Shown: in pieces, positions 1 through 9,400 of the stretch
Position numbering within the stretch: position 1 is the stretch's first letter
Layout of the letters: every line of letters begins with the position of its first letter
Source of the DNA: Glebionis coronaria
Lineage: Eukaryota > Streptophyta > Magnoliopsida > Asterales > Asteraceae
Assembly (NCBI GenBank): GCA_025667525.1
Contig: CM046874.1
Coordinates: 281,962,880 to 282,026,879 of the forward strand
Direction of reading: 5' to 3'
Length of the DNA stretch: 64,000 nt
Notes under the pieces: generated by a model
Database searches by the model: none
The model's input: the letters and a program-made list of their open reading frames with translations, nothing else
Told to the model about the DNA's origin: nothing
Translations under genes and position numbers: made by a program

Positions 1-26
1 ATTTTGACCCTACCCGGGGTGTCACA
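1..26 (+). repeat. Element A: last 26 bases of the 5' LTR
   Basis: The window opens on a sequence that recurs exactly at 28107-28132, the end of the split LTR downstream. It ends in CA and is followed within six bases by a primer-binding site. This makes it the U5 end of the left LTR of element A; the rest lies outside the window. Confidence 0.85.
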
Positions 27-31
27 GGGAA

Positions 32-43
32 TGGTATCAGAGC
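32..43 (+). other. Element A primer-binding site (initiator Met tRNA type)
   Basis: TGGTATCAGAGC starts five bases after the LTR end. This is the usual Met-tRNA PBS of plant Ty1/copia and chromovirus elements, where minus-strand DNA synthesis is primed. It fixes element A on the + strand. Confidence 0.85.
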
Positions 44-532
44 ATTAGTTATAGGGAACCAGATAAATTTTTAAATAAAATAAAAATAAAATGATTTTTC
101 TTTTGTTTAAAACTGGACTATAACTTATAAAACTCTTTATGGGATTTTATTTTGGGACCGTCTTAGTTAAGCATATAGATCTTAGGGCATTTTATGCTAT
201 GTGAACTAATTGTATATATATATGTTTACTACATTTGATTATTGATACTGTTTAGTAAGGTATTGCTATATGTCAGACGTGCTAAACTTAAAATTTTTTA
301 CACTATATAGTAAAATGCTGAAATGCGAATATGAGTAATATTAAAATAAATTTCACACATACTAACTGATAAATGAACTACTTACATGATAGTACATATA
401 TATGTATAAGTATAAATATTTGTAACCTTAAAACATTCTAATAATTGTTTAAGAATGGATATATTTTATAAAGCATGTAATCTCAATAATATTATTCTTT
501 GTTTGTAAGCCTATACTCACTTCAAACTTAAA
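44..532 (+). other. Element A leader, no gene seen
   Basis: AT-rich sequence between the PBS and the first ORF, with many stops in all frames. It probably represents the transcribed 5' leader. Apart from a few TATATATATATG-like runs I see no structure. Confidence 0.5.
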
Positions 533-1408
533 ATGATATTATTTCAGAGCATCATGACTCCGCCTACTGCATCTACGACTCATCTACCCAGAGTAGCTCC
601 TGCTCTAGTTATCTGTTCATCCCCACGATCGACGCAGTGTGGATGGTTGTCAGCCTCAGATTCAGAGGATGACCCAGTCACCGAAGCTGTACTCCCAGAG
701 GACCCATTTTCTATCTCAGCATCAGCCACACCGGCCCCAACCTCTATGGAGGAGGACCGGGTCCCTTCTAGCATACCATCTTCCATGCCTCTATCCTTTT
801 CATCAAACTATTTCTCCGGACCCACGCCCGTCTCTACTTATGAGGTCGGGGAAGGCTCCGGGGCAGGACATGTTGATCCCATCCAGGCCCAGATCTCCGC
901 ATTGGCTGCACGCCATGAGCGAGAGATATCCGACTTCCGCAGCCAGTTGACAGTCAGTCAACAGAGCCATGCCGTTATCTATGAGCGTATTGACACTCTT
1001 TTCCGCACTAGGAGGGAAGACTTCCAGACTGCTAAGGGCATCCAGGCTAGGACGGACGAGGTACTGAAATGGTTATTGGATGAGAACTACCGCCTCCACC
1101 AGCGCATCCAGGTCATGGAAGGTCTACAGCATCAGACCCATGCTGCCCTTGCTACTCAGGAGCAATCCTTGTCCATCTTCTTTGATCTCGCCAATGTCCG
1201 ACATGATGGGGTTACTGGGGAGATGGCTTATCTCCGAGGGGTCGTCGATAGGCTCCGGAACCAACTACTGTCTGCACTCCGTACGCTCAAGGAGACCCGA
1301 ACGACAGTTCGGACTTTGTGGAACACCAGGAGGAATTCTGCAGCCCTACCAGCTCCATCTACACCATCAGCCCCGACATCATCTAGTGGACCATCCAGGC
1401 AGGATTAG
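533..1408 (+). CDS. Element A ORF1: Ser/Pro-rich coiled-coil protein upstream of gag
   Basis: An intact 291-codon ORF lies between the PBS and gag of element A. Residues 1-110 are rich in Ser, Pro, Thr and acidic residues and look disordered. Residues 115-265 are charged and mostly helical, with heptad-like spacing of Leu, Ile and Val, which suggests a coiled coil. The C-terminus is a Ser/Pro/Thr tail. There is no zinc knuckle, protease or membrane segment. Two starts are possible: Met at 533 or Met at 554, the latter directly after a CAG-rich acceptor-like stretch. Extra ORFs before gag occur in some plant Ty3/gypsy elements, and from memory similar proteins precede gag in Asteraceae chromovirus-like elements. 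The function is unknown. Being unbroken while pol is missing is notable, although chance or recent insertion could explain it. Confidence 0.6.
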   Translation: MILFQSIMTPPTASTTHLPRVAPALVICSSPRSTQCGWLSASDSEDDPVTEAVLPEDPFSISASATPAPTSMEEDRVPSSIPSSMPLSFSSNYFSGPTPVSTYEVGEGSGAGHVDPIQAQISALAARHEREISDFRSQLTVSQQSHAVIYERIDTLFRTRREDFQTAKGIQARTDEVLKWLLDENYRLHQRIQVMEGLQHQTHAALATQEQSLSIFFDLANVRHDGVTGEMAYLRGVVDRLRNQLLSALRTLKETRTTVRTLWNTRRNSAALPAPSTPSAPTSSSGPSRQD

Positions 1409-1846
1409 CATAGACGTACTAGACTTCTTGTACGTCATGATAAGCTCACGGGTTGCATCCCGGCTATCATGACATAGGGCCTTTGTACTTTTATCTCTTG
1501 TTTAGCTTTTGTGATGTAATCCCGTACTTTATCTTTTCTTTCTTTTGGGACATGTAACTTTGGGATATGATGTTTTTAAAGACTGTGTGTATCATTACTT
1601 TGGATTAGGCTTGACCGGCCTATGACTTAGATTGTGTTATGCTAAGATGACTGTTAAATTTATCATGGAAATAACATGTAATCACTCTCTTTATTATATC
1701 TGCTGTGCAAAGTATTATATTATGAGATCTTAACAGGTTGCCCAAATTTGTTATGAAATCCGTGCATAAGTTTCTTTGTGCAAATAATATAAAAACTGTA
1801 CTAATGTTTGAACTAATAATTTCATTTTGTATATGGTTATAGACAA
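1409..1846 (+). other. Element A spacer between ORF1 and gag, no gene seen
   Basis: AT-rich spacer of about 440 bp with no coding signal. It ends in a run of T and A just before the gag start codon. An intron or internal leader is possible, but nothing in the sequence proves it. Confidence 0.4.
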
Positions 1847-3136
1847 ATGGTGATTACGAGGTCAAATCCCAATAATGCAACCACTTCCAATGCCGACAAT
1901 GCTGAATCCCTAAAAGCTACACGAAATGTCACTACCGCGCAACTGCGGGAAATAATAAGTGAAGGCATCACAACAGCTATGGCAGCCAGAGGAGCTAACC
2001 CAAATACAAACAATGATCCAAACTCCAACGCCCGCAGAAACAACACCAACAGGGGTTGCTCTTACCCCGACTTCTTGAAATGTAAACCCTCATACTACCG
2101 AGGTAAAGAAGGAGTGGTTGAATTGATGCAGTGGTTTGAAAGACTAGAGACAGTCTTCCGCATCAGTGGTTGTGCTGACGAGAACAGAGTTAAGTTTGCC
2201 ACATGTACCCTACTTGAAAGTGATCTCACCTGGTGGAACTCTGTGGTTGCTATCCTCGGACATGACGCCGCTTATGCTCTCACTTGGACCAACCTCAAGG
2301 AAAGAATGACTGAAAAGTATTATCCCAGAGGAGAAATGAAGAAGTTGGAAGTCGAGTTATGGGACCTCAAGTGTAAGAACAATGATATCATTTGGTACAA
2401 CCAAAGATTTCAAGAATTAAGCTTGATGTGCACCAGAATGTTTCCTCTGAGGAATGACAAGATTGAAAAGTATGTCAGCGGACTTCCTGACAACATTCAT
2501 GACAGTGTGCTTGCTTCACGACCCACCACTATTGAAGGTGCCATGGAATTTGCGACTGAGCTGATCAACAAACAAGCTCGCAATCTGTCCGAGAGGCAAT
2601 CAGAAAACAAGAGGAAATCCTATGAAAACTTTCGTAGCCAGCACCAACAACCTTCCAAAAAGCAAAATGTTGGGCAAGCAGATGACACTACCCCCACAAC
2701 CCGCACCAAGAACTACTCAGGGACAAAACCCAAGTGTCCGAAATGCAACTACCATCATGTTGCTGGAGGACAATGTCAAGGATGCTACAAGTGCGGCCAA
2801 CAAGGCCACTTTGCTCGCGAGTGTCCAACCAATGTTGCTACCCCAGGTCGACCCACCACTCCTGGAAACAGCAACAGAGGCAAGTCCAACGCACGAGGGA
2901 GTGGAAGTGGGCAACAAGGAAACCGAAACCCCACTGGCGGGAGCAGTAGCGGGCCAAAGAAAGTTGTGGTATGTTACGAGTGTGGAACCCCTGGGCACGT
3001 GAGACCTGATTGCCCCAAGAGGGCCAACCAGAAGAAGGACGACAAGGGAACTCCTTCGCAAGTGTACATGGCTGGCAACGCCCCAACAAACCCAGGCCCC
3101 AGCACCGTACCTCGTACGTCCTTACTAAATCAATGA
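1847..3136 (+). CDS. gag: Element A gag (Ty3/gypsy, chromovirus Tekay-like)
   Basis: A 429-codon gag, the nucleocapsid/capsid precursor that packages element RNA. A basic, Asn-rich N-terminus is followed by a Retrotrans_gag domain (about residues 75-240, with the hallmark LTWWNS at 127-132). Two CCHC zinc knuckles follow, at residues 313-326 (starts CYKCGQQGH) and 376-389 (starts CYECGTPGH). Between and after them lie Gly/Ser/Asn-rich linkers. The ATG at 1847 is the first in frame and lies just after a stop-rich spacer. The frame continues past the TGA at 3134-3136 straight into protease sequence, so the stop probably replaced a sense codon and separated gag from pro. The Met PBS, knuckle pattern and LTR start TGTAAAAT fit the Tekay lineage better than Athila or Ogre. 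Confidence 0.85.
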   Translation: MVITRSNPNNATTSNADNAESLKATRNVTTAQLREIISEGITTAMAARGANPNTNNDPNSNARRNNTNRGCSYPDFLKCKPSYYRGKEGVVELMQWFERLETVFRISGCADENRVKFATCTLLESDLTWWNSVVAILGHDAAYALTWTNLKERMTEKYYPRGEMKKLEVELWDLKCKNNDIIWYNQRFQELSLMCTRMFPLRNDKIEKYVSGLPDNIHDSVLASRPTTIEGAMEFATELINKQARNLSERQSENKRKSYENFRSQHQQPSKKQNVGQADDTTPTTRTKNYSGTKPKCPKCNYHHVAGGQCQGCYKCGQQGHFARECPTNVATPGRPTTPGNSNRGKSNARGSGSGQQGNRNPTGGSSSGPKKVVVCYECGTPGHVRPDCPKRANQKKDDKGTPSQVYMAGNAPTNPGPSTVPRTSLLNQ

Positions 3137-3438
3137 TATGCATCTATCTTGTTCGATACATGTGTAGATCAAGGCATTGCAATTGCTAAGCTTAGTAAGA
3201 TAATAGAAATCCCTCCGATAGTTCTAGAATCCTACTACACTGTGGAATGGACAACGGAAAGGTTATGATAAGTTAAACGTCATCATTCGAGGTTGATCAA
3301 ACGTTTTACACCCGTCAGATCCTAGAAAGCCTTGATAACTTTGATGTCGTTATTAGCACAAATTGGCTAGCAGGTAACATGCAATTATCCCTTATAGCCA
3401 ATAATGGGTTTGTGTACCTTGGTGAGATGAAACCATGA
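3137..3438 (+). pseudogene. Element A protease remnant (RVP_2-type), inactive
   Basis: The gag frame read past its stop gives an aspartic-protease-like segment: a YAS-x-LFDT motif near 3137-3165, then a hydrophobic stretch. After a stop at 3267-3269 and a frame change near 3275, a FDVVISTNWLAG segment appears at about 3340-3375. This resembles the FDVIIGMDWL block of chromovirus proteases. The catalytic Asp-Thr-Gly reads Asp-Thr-Cys, so the enzyme would be dead even if joined. Nothing resembling reverse transcriptase, RNase H or integrase follows before the LTR. Homology is judged by eye only. Confidence 0.6.
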
Positions 3439-4406
3439 TTATACTGGGGAGCCATAACCCTGATATAGTTAACACTAGATTTAGTGTCATCTCTAGCACC
3501 AACGGGCTAAAGAATATTTGGTCTGAGAGTGACCCGTCTCCCTAATCTGCTTCTTCCCTACCTAACCCTGAGAGACACACCCAACCCATAATGGGTGTAT
3601 TTTGTAGGGTTACTTCCGCCACCTAGGCAACCCTAAACCTGAAAAGCACATCCAACTCACAATGGGTATACTTTGTGGGGCTATATTCGACATCCCCCGC
3701 AAGGAAATGATGAAAGTCCTATGTTTTGGGACACTCCTCTTTCCTCTTCGGGTCCAATTAGTTCGACAATACCATCATCCACTAGACGATGGGAGATGAG
3801 AATTCCTCTCTTTAAAAGTTAGAATTTGTACAAATTTCGAACCAGTGATAATGAAAGCATGACCCTTGTTGCGACACCCCGCAAGGCGCACATTTCTTTA
3901 TTCATGGTATCTTCTTTTATTTCCACCATTTGAGGTACTTCTTTTCTGCGCCCCTCTCACTCAGCCTCACGGCAAAGAGAGCAGATTCCTTACAACCTCT
4001 TACGCAAACGCCATCGACAACAATCTTAACCTCCTTGTTGGATAGAAACTTTAGTACCATTGACTAATGTTTGTACCCCGCTACCTTGAGGTAAAAGATC
4101 GTAAGTCTTTCCTCAAAAGATGCTAAGATAGGAGGGGTTAAAGTTAAACATGTTTGTTGTACCTTCAACGCCCAGTTCTTCATCCGCGAGTATGGGGATA
4201 TAACGTGTATCTCACCCATGAAAAGGATGTAAAAAAAATAAAAAATTATAATGCATTCCCGGATTCCCCAGCATATGAAATATGTTAGCGTGTCCTCCTC
4301 ATATCAGAAACCATTTGCAATGGATTTGTCCTCCTGAACAAATCCACCACGCCAATGGTCCCCTCCCAGATCCGGGACAAGTACGACTACAACACCCATT
4401 GAGAAA
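3439..4406 (+). other. Element A non-coding interior replacing pol
   Basis: No reverse transcriptase or integrase motif in any frame. A roughly 70-bp imperfect duplication is visible at about 3560-3690: two copies of a segment with 'cctgagagacacacccaacc'-like and 'ataatgggtgtattttg'-like parts. It ends at the start of the 84-bp array. In an autonomous element this interval would hold about 3 kb of pol. Confidence 0.6.
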
Positions 4407-5078
4407 TTCCTCGCCTACCCATCCACAGCAGCAGTCTCCTTTACTACTCAATCGGATGTATAGTGCGATCCGGGTAAAGATCTCTTTGCATTCCTCGCCT
4501 ACCCATCCACAACAGCAGTCTCCTTTACTGCTCAATCGGATGTATAGTGTGATCCGGATAAAGATCTCTTTGCATTCCTCGCCTACCCATCCACAGCAGC
4601 AGTCGCCTTTACTGCTCAATCGGATGTATAGTACGATCCAGGTAAAGATCTCTTTGCATTCCTCGCCTACCCATCCACAGCAACAGTATCCTTTACTGCT
4701 CAATCGGATGTATAGTACGATCCAAATAAAGATCTCTTTGCATTCCTCGCCTACCCATCCACAGCAGCAGTCTCCTTTACTGCTCAATCTGATGTATAGT
4801 GCGATCCGGGTAAAGATCTCTTTGCATTCCTCGCCTACCCATCCACAACAGCAGTCTCCTTTACTGCTCAATCGGATGTATAGTGCGATCCAGGTAAAGA
4901 TCTCTTTGCATTCCTCGCCTACCCATCCATAGCAGCAGTCTCCTTTACTGCTCAATCGGATATATAGTGCGATCCGGATAAAGATCTCTTTGCATTCCTC
5001 GCCTACCCATCTACAGCAGCAGTCTCCTTTACTGCTCAATCGGATGTATAGTGAAATCCGGATAAAGACCTCTTTACA
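4407..5078 (+). repeat. Element A 84-bp tandem array, eight copies
   Basis: Eight head-to-tail copies begin at 4407, 4491, 4575, 4659, 4743, 4827, 4911 and 4995. Each opens with TTCCTCGCCTACCCATC and contains a CAGCAGCAGTCTCC stretch. Copies differ by a few substitutions and keep an exact 84-bp period. Because 84 is divisible by three, long frames stay open on both strands (+ 4282-4932 and - 5093-4299). These frames have no known motif, so I treat the array as structural. Confidence 0.9.
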
Positions 5079-5289
5079 TTCTCTTCTGTTCACTTATAAT
5101 AACAGAAGCTTCCATAAAAGCCAGATTAGGCGTATAAGAATAACCTAGGTGTAGACCACTTCGCGTTGTGCCGCCATCCGTACCTGAGAGAGAACCTGAA
5201 ACAAATCATGTACTTGGAACGTCTCTTACTTAGAAGATAACTAGGTTTTTAGTAGCTTTGAGGACAAAGCTTAAATAACGGGGTGGTGC
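5079..5289 (+). other. Element A 3' untranslated interior and PPT-like end
   Basis: A short stretch from the array to the LTR. It ends in a GAGGACAAAG box followed by a G-rich tract (ACGGGGTGGTGC) abutting TGTAAAATCC. The arrangement matches the PPT/LTR junction of Tekay-type chromoviruses and sets the LTR start at 5290. Confidence 0.6.
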
Positions 5290-6573
5290 TGTAAAATCCA
5301 TGATTTTACCATAATTTTTATGTAATGAAATTTCACCTATTAATCCTAGAACACATACTCACATGTGTATCCCTATAGGTTGAGTGTGAACTTGTTCATG
5401 TAGGTACTTATACCTTTACATTCACACTTGTTGTAAATAAGTTACATAGTTCAAACCTTGTACTTAAGACTAGGAGAACAAATGATAAAATGTATAATCA
5501 ATACTTGGCTATACACACAACACTATATCAAAGTTGGAAAAACATGCTACATAGTGTATGTAGCCGTGTATATGTACAAGAGTGTATACCACAAACATGT
5601 TCTTAACCTCCTTGGACTAGCCCAAGACCTTACTCTTTATGTACTAGCCCAACATGAGCCCAAGCCAAAGCCCATTACCCTACTTTTTGGCTAGCTAGAT
5701 ACGGCACCCCATATGTGGAAGAAGAGGGGTTGTCTTGGTTTTGGAAAAGTCAGCACATGGCACAATAGTTCTTACCAAGGCAATCATGCCTTTTTGCCTT
5801 CACCCTTCTCTCTCCCTTTAAGCCGAAACACATACACATACATTCTTTCAACTCCTCATGCAAACAAATCTCATTCTCTCTTCATCTCTCTCTCTCTCAA
5901 ATCATTCGGCATTAAGCCACAATAATCCAAAGTTGTTCATTAAATCCACCAAGATCTTTGTCTCATCTTTACTACAAATCATTGGTAGTATCATTCCCTT
6001 GGATTCACTATAAACAAGCCCTAGCTAAGCCATCTAGGCCACGGCTTGATTTATACATAGGGTTTTCTTCATCATTTTGAGTAGATCTCAAACCACCTTG
6101 TTCACCTAGATCATTTGTGGTACTTTTAGGCAAGAAAGGTATACACTACTTGTTCTTTCATTTCTTCATGCATGCATCATCATACATCTATAAACACAAG
6201 TAAGATAACATGTTAAAAATCAAGATTTGATGAAGCTATGACCATTATAGGTCACGACTTATTTATAAAAATTATGTTCATGATATAAAACCTTTTGATA
6301 AGGAACTTATGATTGGTATGTTTTGTTTTAAACTTGATTTAAAAACTATATGAAACATTTGTAAATCAAAAAGTTGCATGAGTTACAAATCTAGTCTTAT
6401 GGGACTATGGTTAAACCAATAGCCATAGATCTCATAAAATGGGTGTGTATAACTTAAAAGTCTTGAAGACCATGACCTTAAAGGTCACGACATATATGAT
6501 TAATGTTTATGTGAATCATGTGTTAAGTTTAAATGATGGAATATGAAATGATACATGTTAAAATGACTATTAA
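5290..6573 (+). repeat. Element A 3' LTR, first part (split by element B)
   Basis: The LTR starts with TG after the PPT-like tract and is interrupted at 6573 by copia element B; ATTAA (6569-6573) is the duplicated target. It continues at 24530. No gene is present; the short ORFs here carry no motif. Only the final 26 bp can be compared with the 5' LTR, so this start rests on PPT and TG evidence. Confidence 0.7.
6569..6573 (+). repeat. Target-site duplication of element B, left copy
   Basis: ATTAA directly precedes the left LTR of B and is repeated exactly at 24525-24529 after the right LTR. A 5-bp duplication is the normal product of copia integrase. Confidence 0.9.
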
Positions 6574-6881
6574 TGTTAGAAATACGTTTTTACGTATATT
6601 AGAAGTATCGGTCACTCCACAATATTATTAACGTTGTAATAGCACGCAGTTAGTGTTACTTATTAAGTTAAGTAAGAAACCGACCCATGGGCTTGTCATG
6701 GGTCGGCCCAAGCCCAATATAGGCCTTGGATATAAATACCCCTTTCCACCATGGAAAGGGGTTGGTTGTTGTTCATTCCTCACTTTCATTTGAATAAAAA
6801 GACACATAGTTTCTCTCTCACTTTCTCTCTCTAGGAATCTTCAACCCACTTCATAGATTCATAGGTTATCAATATTCTACA
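6574..6881 (+). repeat. Element B 5' LTR (308 bp)
   Basis: It runs from TGTTAGAAAT to ATTCTACA and matches 24204-24524 except for two transitions and a 13-bp duplication in the right copy. It contains a TATA box, and a CT-rich stretch lies near the likely transcription start. Confidence 0.95.
6731..6738 (+). promoter_or_regulatory. Element B LTR TATA box
   Basis: TATAAATA in the middle of the LTR, repeated at 24361-24368 in the right LTR. Its position fits a pol II promoter at the U3/R border, with RNA starting about 30 bp downstream. Confidence 0.65.
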
Positions 6882-6883
6882 TT

Positions 6884-6896
6884 TGGTATCAAGAGC
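6884..6896 (+). other. Element B primer-binding site (Met tRNA)
   Basis: TGGTATCAAGAGC begins two bases after the LTR. This one-base-expanded form of the Met-tRNA PBS is usual in plant copia elements. Confidence 0.85.
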
Positions 6897-7140
6897 TATA
6901 GGGTGATTTAAGGTAATGATTTGTGTTGTTATTTAGTTTTTGATTGTATTAGTGTTCTTTAAGAAGATCCATCTTGATTCTTGGAGTTTTTGGTGTTTTT
7001 GTGATTGGGATTAGTAGATAAGTATTATTTTTTACTTATTATTGTAGAAATCACAAAACTTTTTGGGTTATTTGGTAAAAATCTGGGTTTAATCTTCATA
7101 TTCATAGTCGACTGTTCACTCGAACAAGGTTTCTGATTCC

Positions 7141-7460
7141 CAGTAAAAGTTCCGAACCAAAAGTTCCGGATCAACCAAAGTTCCGAATCAAAAAGTTCCG
7201 AACCAAAAGTTCCGGATCAAGGAAAGTTCCGGATAAAAAAGTTCCGAACCAAAAGTTCCGGATCAAGGAAAGTTCCGGATGAAGAAGTTCTGAACCAAAA
7301 GTTCCGGATCAAGGAACGTTCAGAATCAAGGGAAAGTTCCGGATCAAGACAAAAGTTCCGAATCAAAAACTTCCGAACCAAAAGTTCCGAATCAAGGAGT
7401 TCCGAGCCAAAATCTTCCGAATCAACACTTCCGAATCAACAAAAGTTCCGAATCAAGGGA
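7141..7460 (+). repeat. Element B leader repeats built on AAGTTCCGAA/GGA
   Basis: About twenty imperfect tandem units in the leader, alternating AAGTTCCGAACCAA with AAGTTCCGGATCAAGG forms at irregular 13-20 bp spacing. The array ends about 130 bp before the gag Met. A related TTCCGAATGAAG array lies at 17110-17872 before the accessory frame. Function unknown. Confidence 0.85.
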
Positions 7461-7594
7461 TATTTTACTTGTTTTTTCGACAATTTTTTAGAGGATTTAA
7501 TCTTGGTTTCTTACAACAAAAACTCAACACAATTCACAAGCTTTACTTCACTGTTCGATCAACCGATAATCTTTGTCTCTTTGAAGTGAACAAA

Positions 7595-9400
7595 ATGAAT
7601 CCGAATTCATTACTGCCTCAGATGACATCACTTACCGACATTTCTGTCATTACGGGAACGGATAATCGCCCTCCAATGCTCATTAAAGAAGTCTTTGAAG
7701 CATGGCAAGGCCGTATGATGTCATACCTTAAGGGAAAACCGGTATATGGAAGGCTTATGGTCAAGTCAATTCTGAATGGTCCACTTGATTATGGTACCAT
7801 CGTGGTTAACAATGTGACTCGACCAAGGGAGTTTGAAGAACTTACACCAGCTCAACAACTTGTTGCCGATGCAGACGAAAAGGCTCTTCAAACCATTCTC
7901 CAAGCTCTTCCACATGACATCTATCGAATGGTAAGTCAGTATACGGTGGCAAAGGATTTATGGGAACGTCTAAAGGTGTTGCTACAAGGTACGTCTCTTA
8001 CCAAACAGGAAAGGGAATGTCAGTTGTATGATCTGTTTGATAGATTCACGTACTGCCCAGGGGAAACGCTTCACGACTATTACTTCAGATTCACTACTCT
8101 CATGAATGATCTGAATGTATACAATCTCGTGATTGCTCCATTCCAGGTTAACACCAAATTTTTGAATACTTTACCTCAAGCTGAATGGGGTGAGTATATT
8201 ACCGATGTTAAGTTAACCAGGGATTTGCATAAGTGCAATTTGGATCAACTATATGCTTTTCTTCAGCAGCATGAGAAACATGTGATCATGCACCGTTCGC
8301 CTCGAGGTATGTACCCTGATTCTTTAGCTTTGATGGCGAATCAACCAAGCTTGTCACACAACAACACTCCTTATATTTTGGGACACCAAGCCTATCATCC
8401 ATCACCTTACATGACACCAAGCTTCCCCCAATATTCGATTCTACCGCAACCACCCACCTCACATCAGCAACAATATCGGTTTAATGCACCTTCATCACAC
8501 TATGCTTCACAACCTCACCCAGCAAGCATTGCACCTTATGCTCAGTCTTCATATTCTTCTTATCAAGAGAATGCAGCATATCCATCAAGCTACTCTGACC
8601 ACATGAGTGTTCCTTCTAGTGCTTATGCAGCTCAACAAGACCAAGCACTGTATTGTGATGATGATGAAGTACCCATTCCTGAATTCAAACAAGGAACTGA
8701 CCCAGTTGAAGTGTTAGCCACTATGTCTGCTTAGCTCACAAGGACTTTAAGCAAACGAGGATTTAGAGGATCATCTCCTACTAACAATCAGCTGAGGAAT
8801 TTATCCAATTCTCGCCAACAAGCTACTATTGGGAATGGCAGGGTAATGATTCAACCTATTCAACCTTATCAGGGGAGACCTACTACATCAACTACCAATG
8901 CTCGCACGGTCAATCCTGCTCCAATGGTCAACACTCCTCCACGGGCTAATTCCACAGGCAAGTTGAGAATGATTACATGCTATAACTGCAAGGAAGAAGG
9001 TCACATGTCCAGGGATTGCAAGAAACCCAAGAGGAGAAGGGATGGTCAATGGTTTGCAGAGAAGATTTATCTGGTGAATGCTCAGGCACAAGGAAGGGAA
9101 CTTGATAAAGAGGAGCTTGCATTTCTTGCTGATACAGGGATTGCTGAACAAGACGTTGTCACCACACAGAATGCAGCATACCAAGCAGATGATCTTGATG
9201 CGTATGATTCAGACTGTGATGAACTTCAATCTGCACAGGCAGCTCTTATGGCAACTATCTCCAGCTTAGGGCCAGAAAAAAGATCTGAGGTACTTATTAA
9301 TACCACTGATAATACCACTGATGCTAGTATTCAACCACATAAAGTTGTGCAAGAGAGTGCTGATTCGAATGAGTCTTCGGTGGTGAGTCTTTCAAATTAG
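7595..9400 (+). pseudogene. gag: Element B gag: capsid and nucleocapsid part
   Basis: Copia-type gag. I chose the Met at 7595 (MNPNSLLPQ) because upstream codons lie in leader sequence. Residues 25-230 form the capsid-like domain (UBN2/Retrotran_gag type), with a KDLWERLK motif and later YYFRFTTLMNDL. A Gln/Ser/Tyr/Pro-rich linker follows. One CCHC knuckle (CYNCKEEGHMSRDC) lies at 8978-9019, then a basic KKPKRRRDGQW tail and an acidic stretch. The frame is interrupted by TAG at 8732-8734 and TAG at 9398-9400; reading continues in the same frame across both, so they are nonsense mutations rather than natural ends. The product would package element RNA, but this copy cannot make it whole. Confidence 0.85.

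Noticed and set aside
4407..5078. Array mistaken for a CRISPR
   Set aside because: Units are adjacent without unique spacers and the DNA is from a plant nucleus.
4299..5093. 264-codon minus-strand ORF over the 84-bp array
   Set aside because: It follows from a repeat length divisible by three; it has Cys-rich periodic sequence with no motif and no start context.
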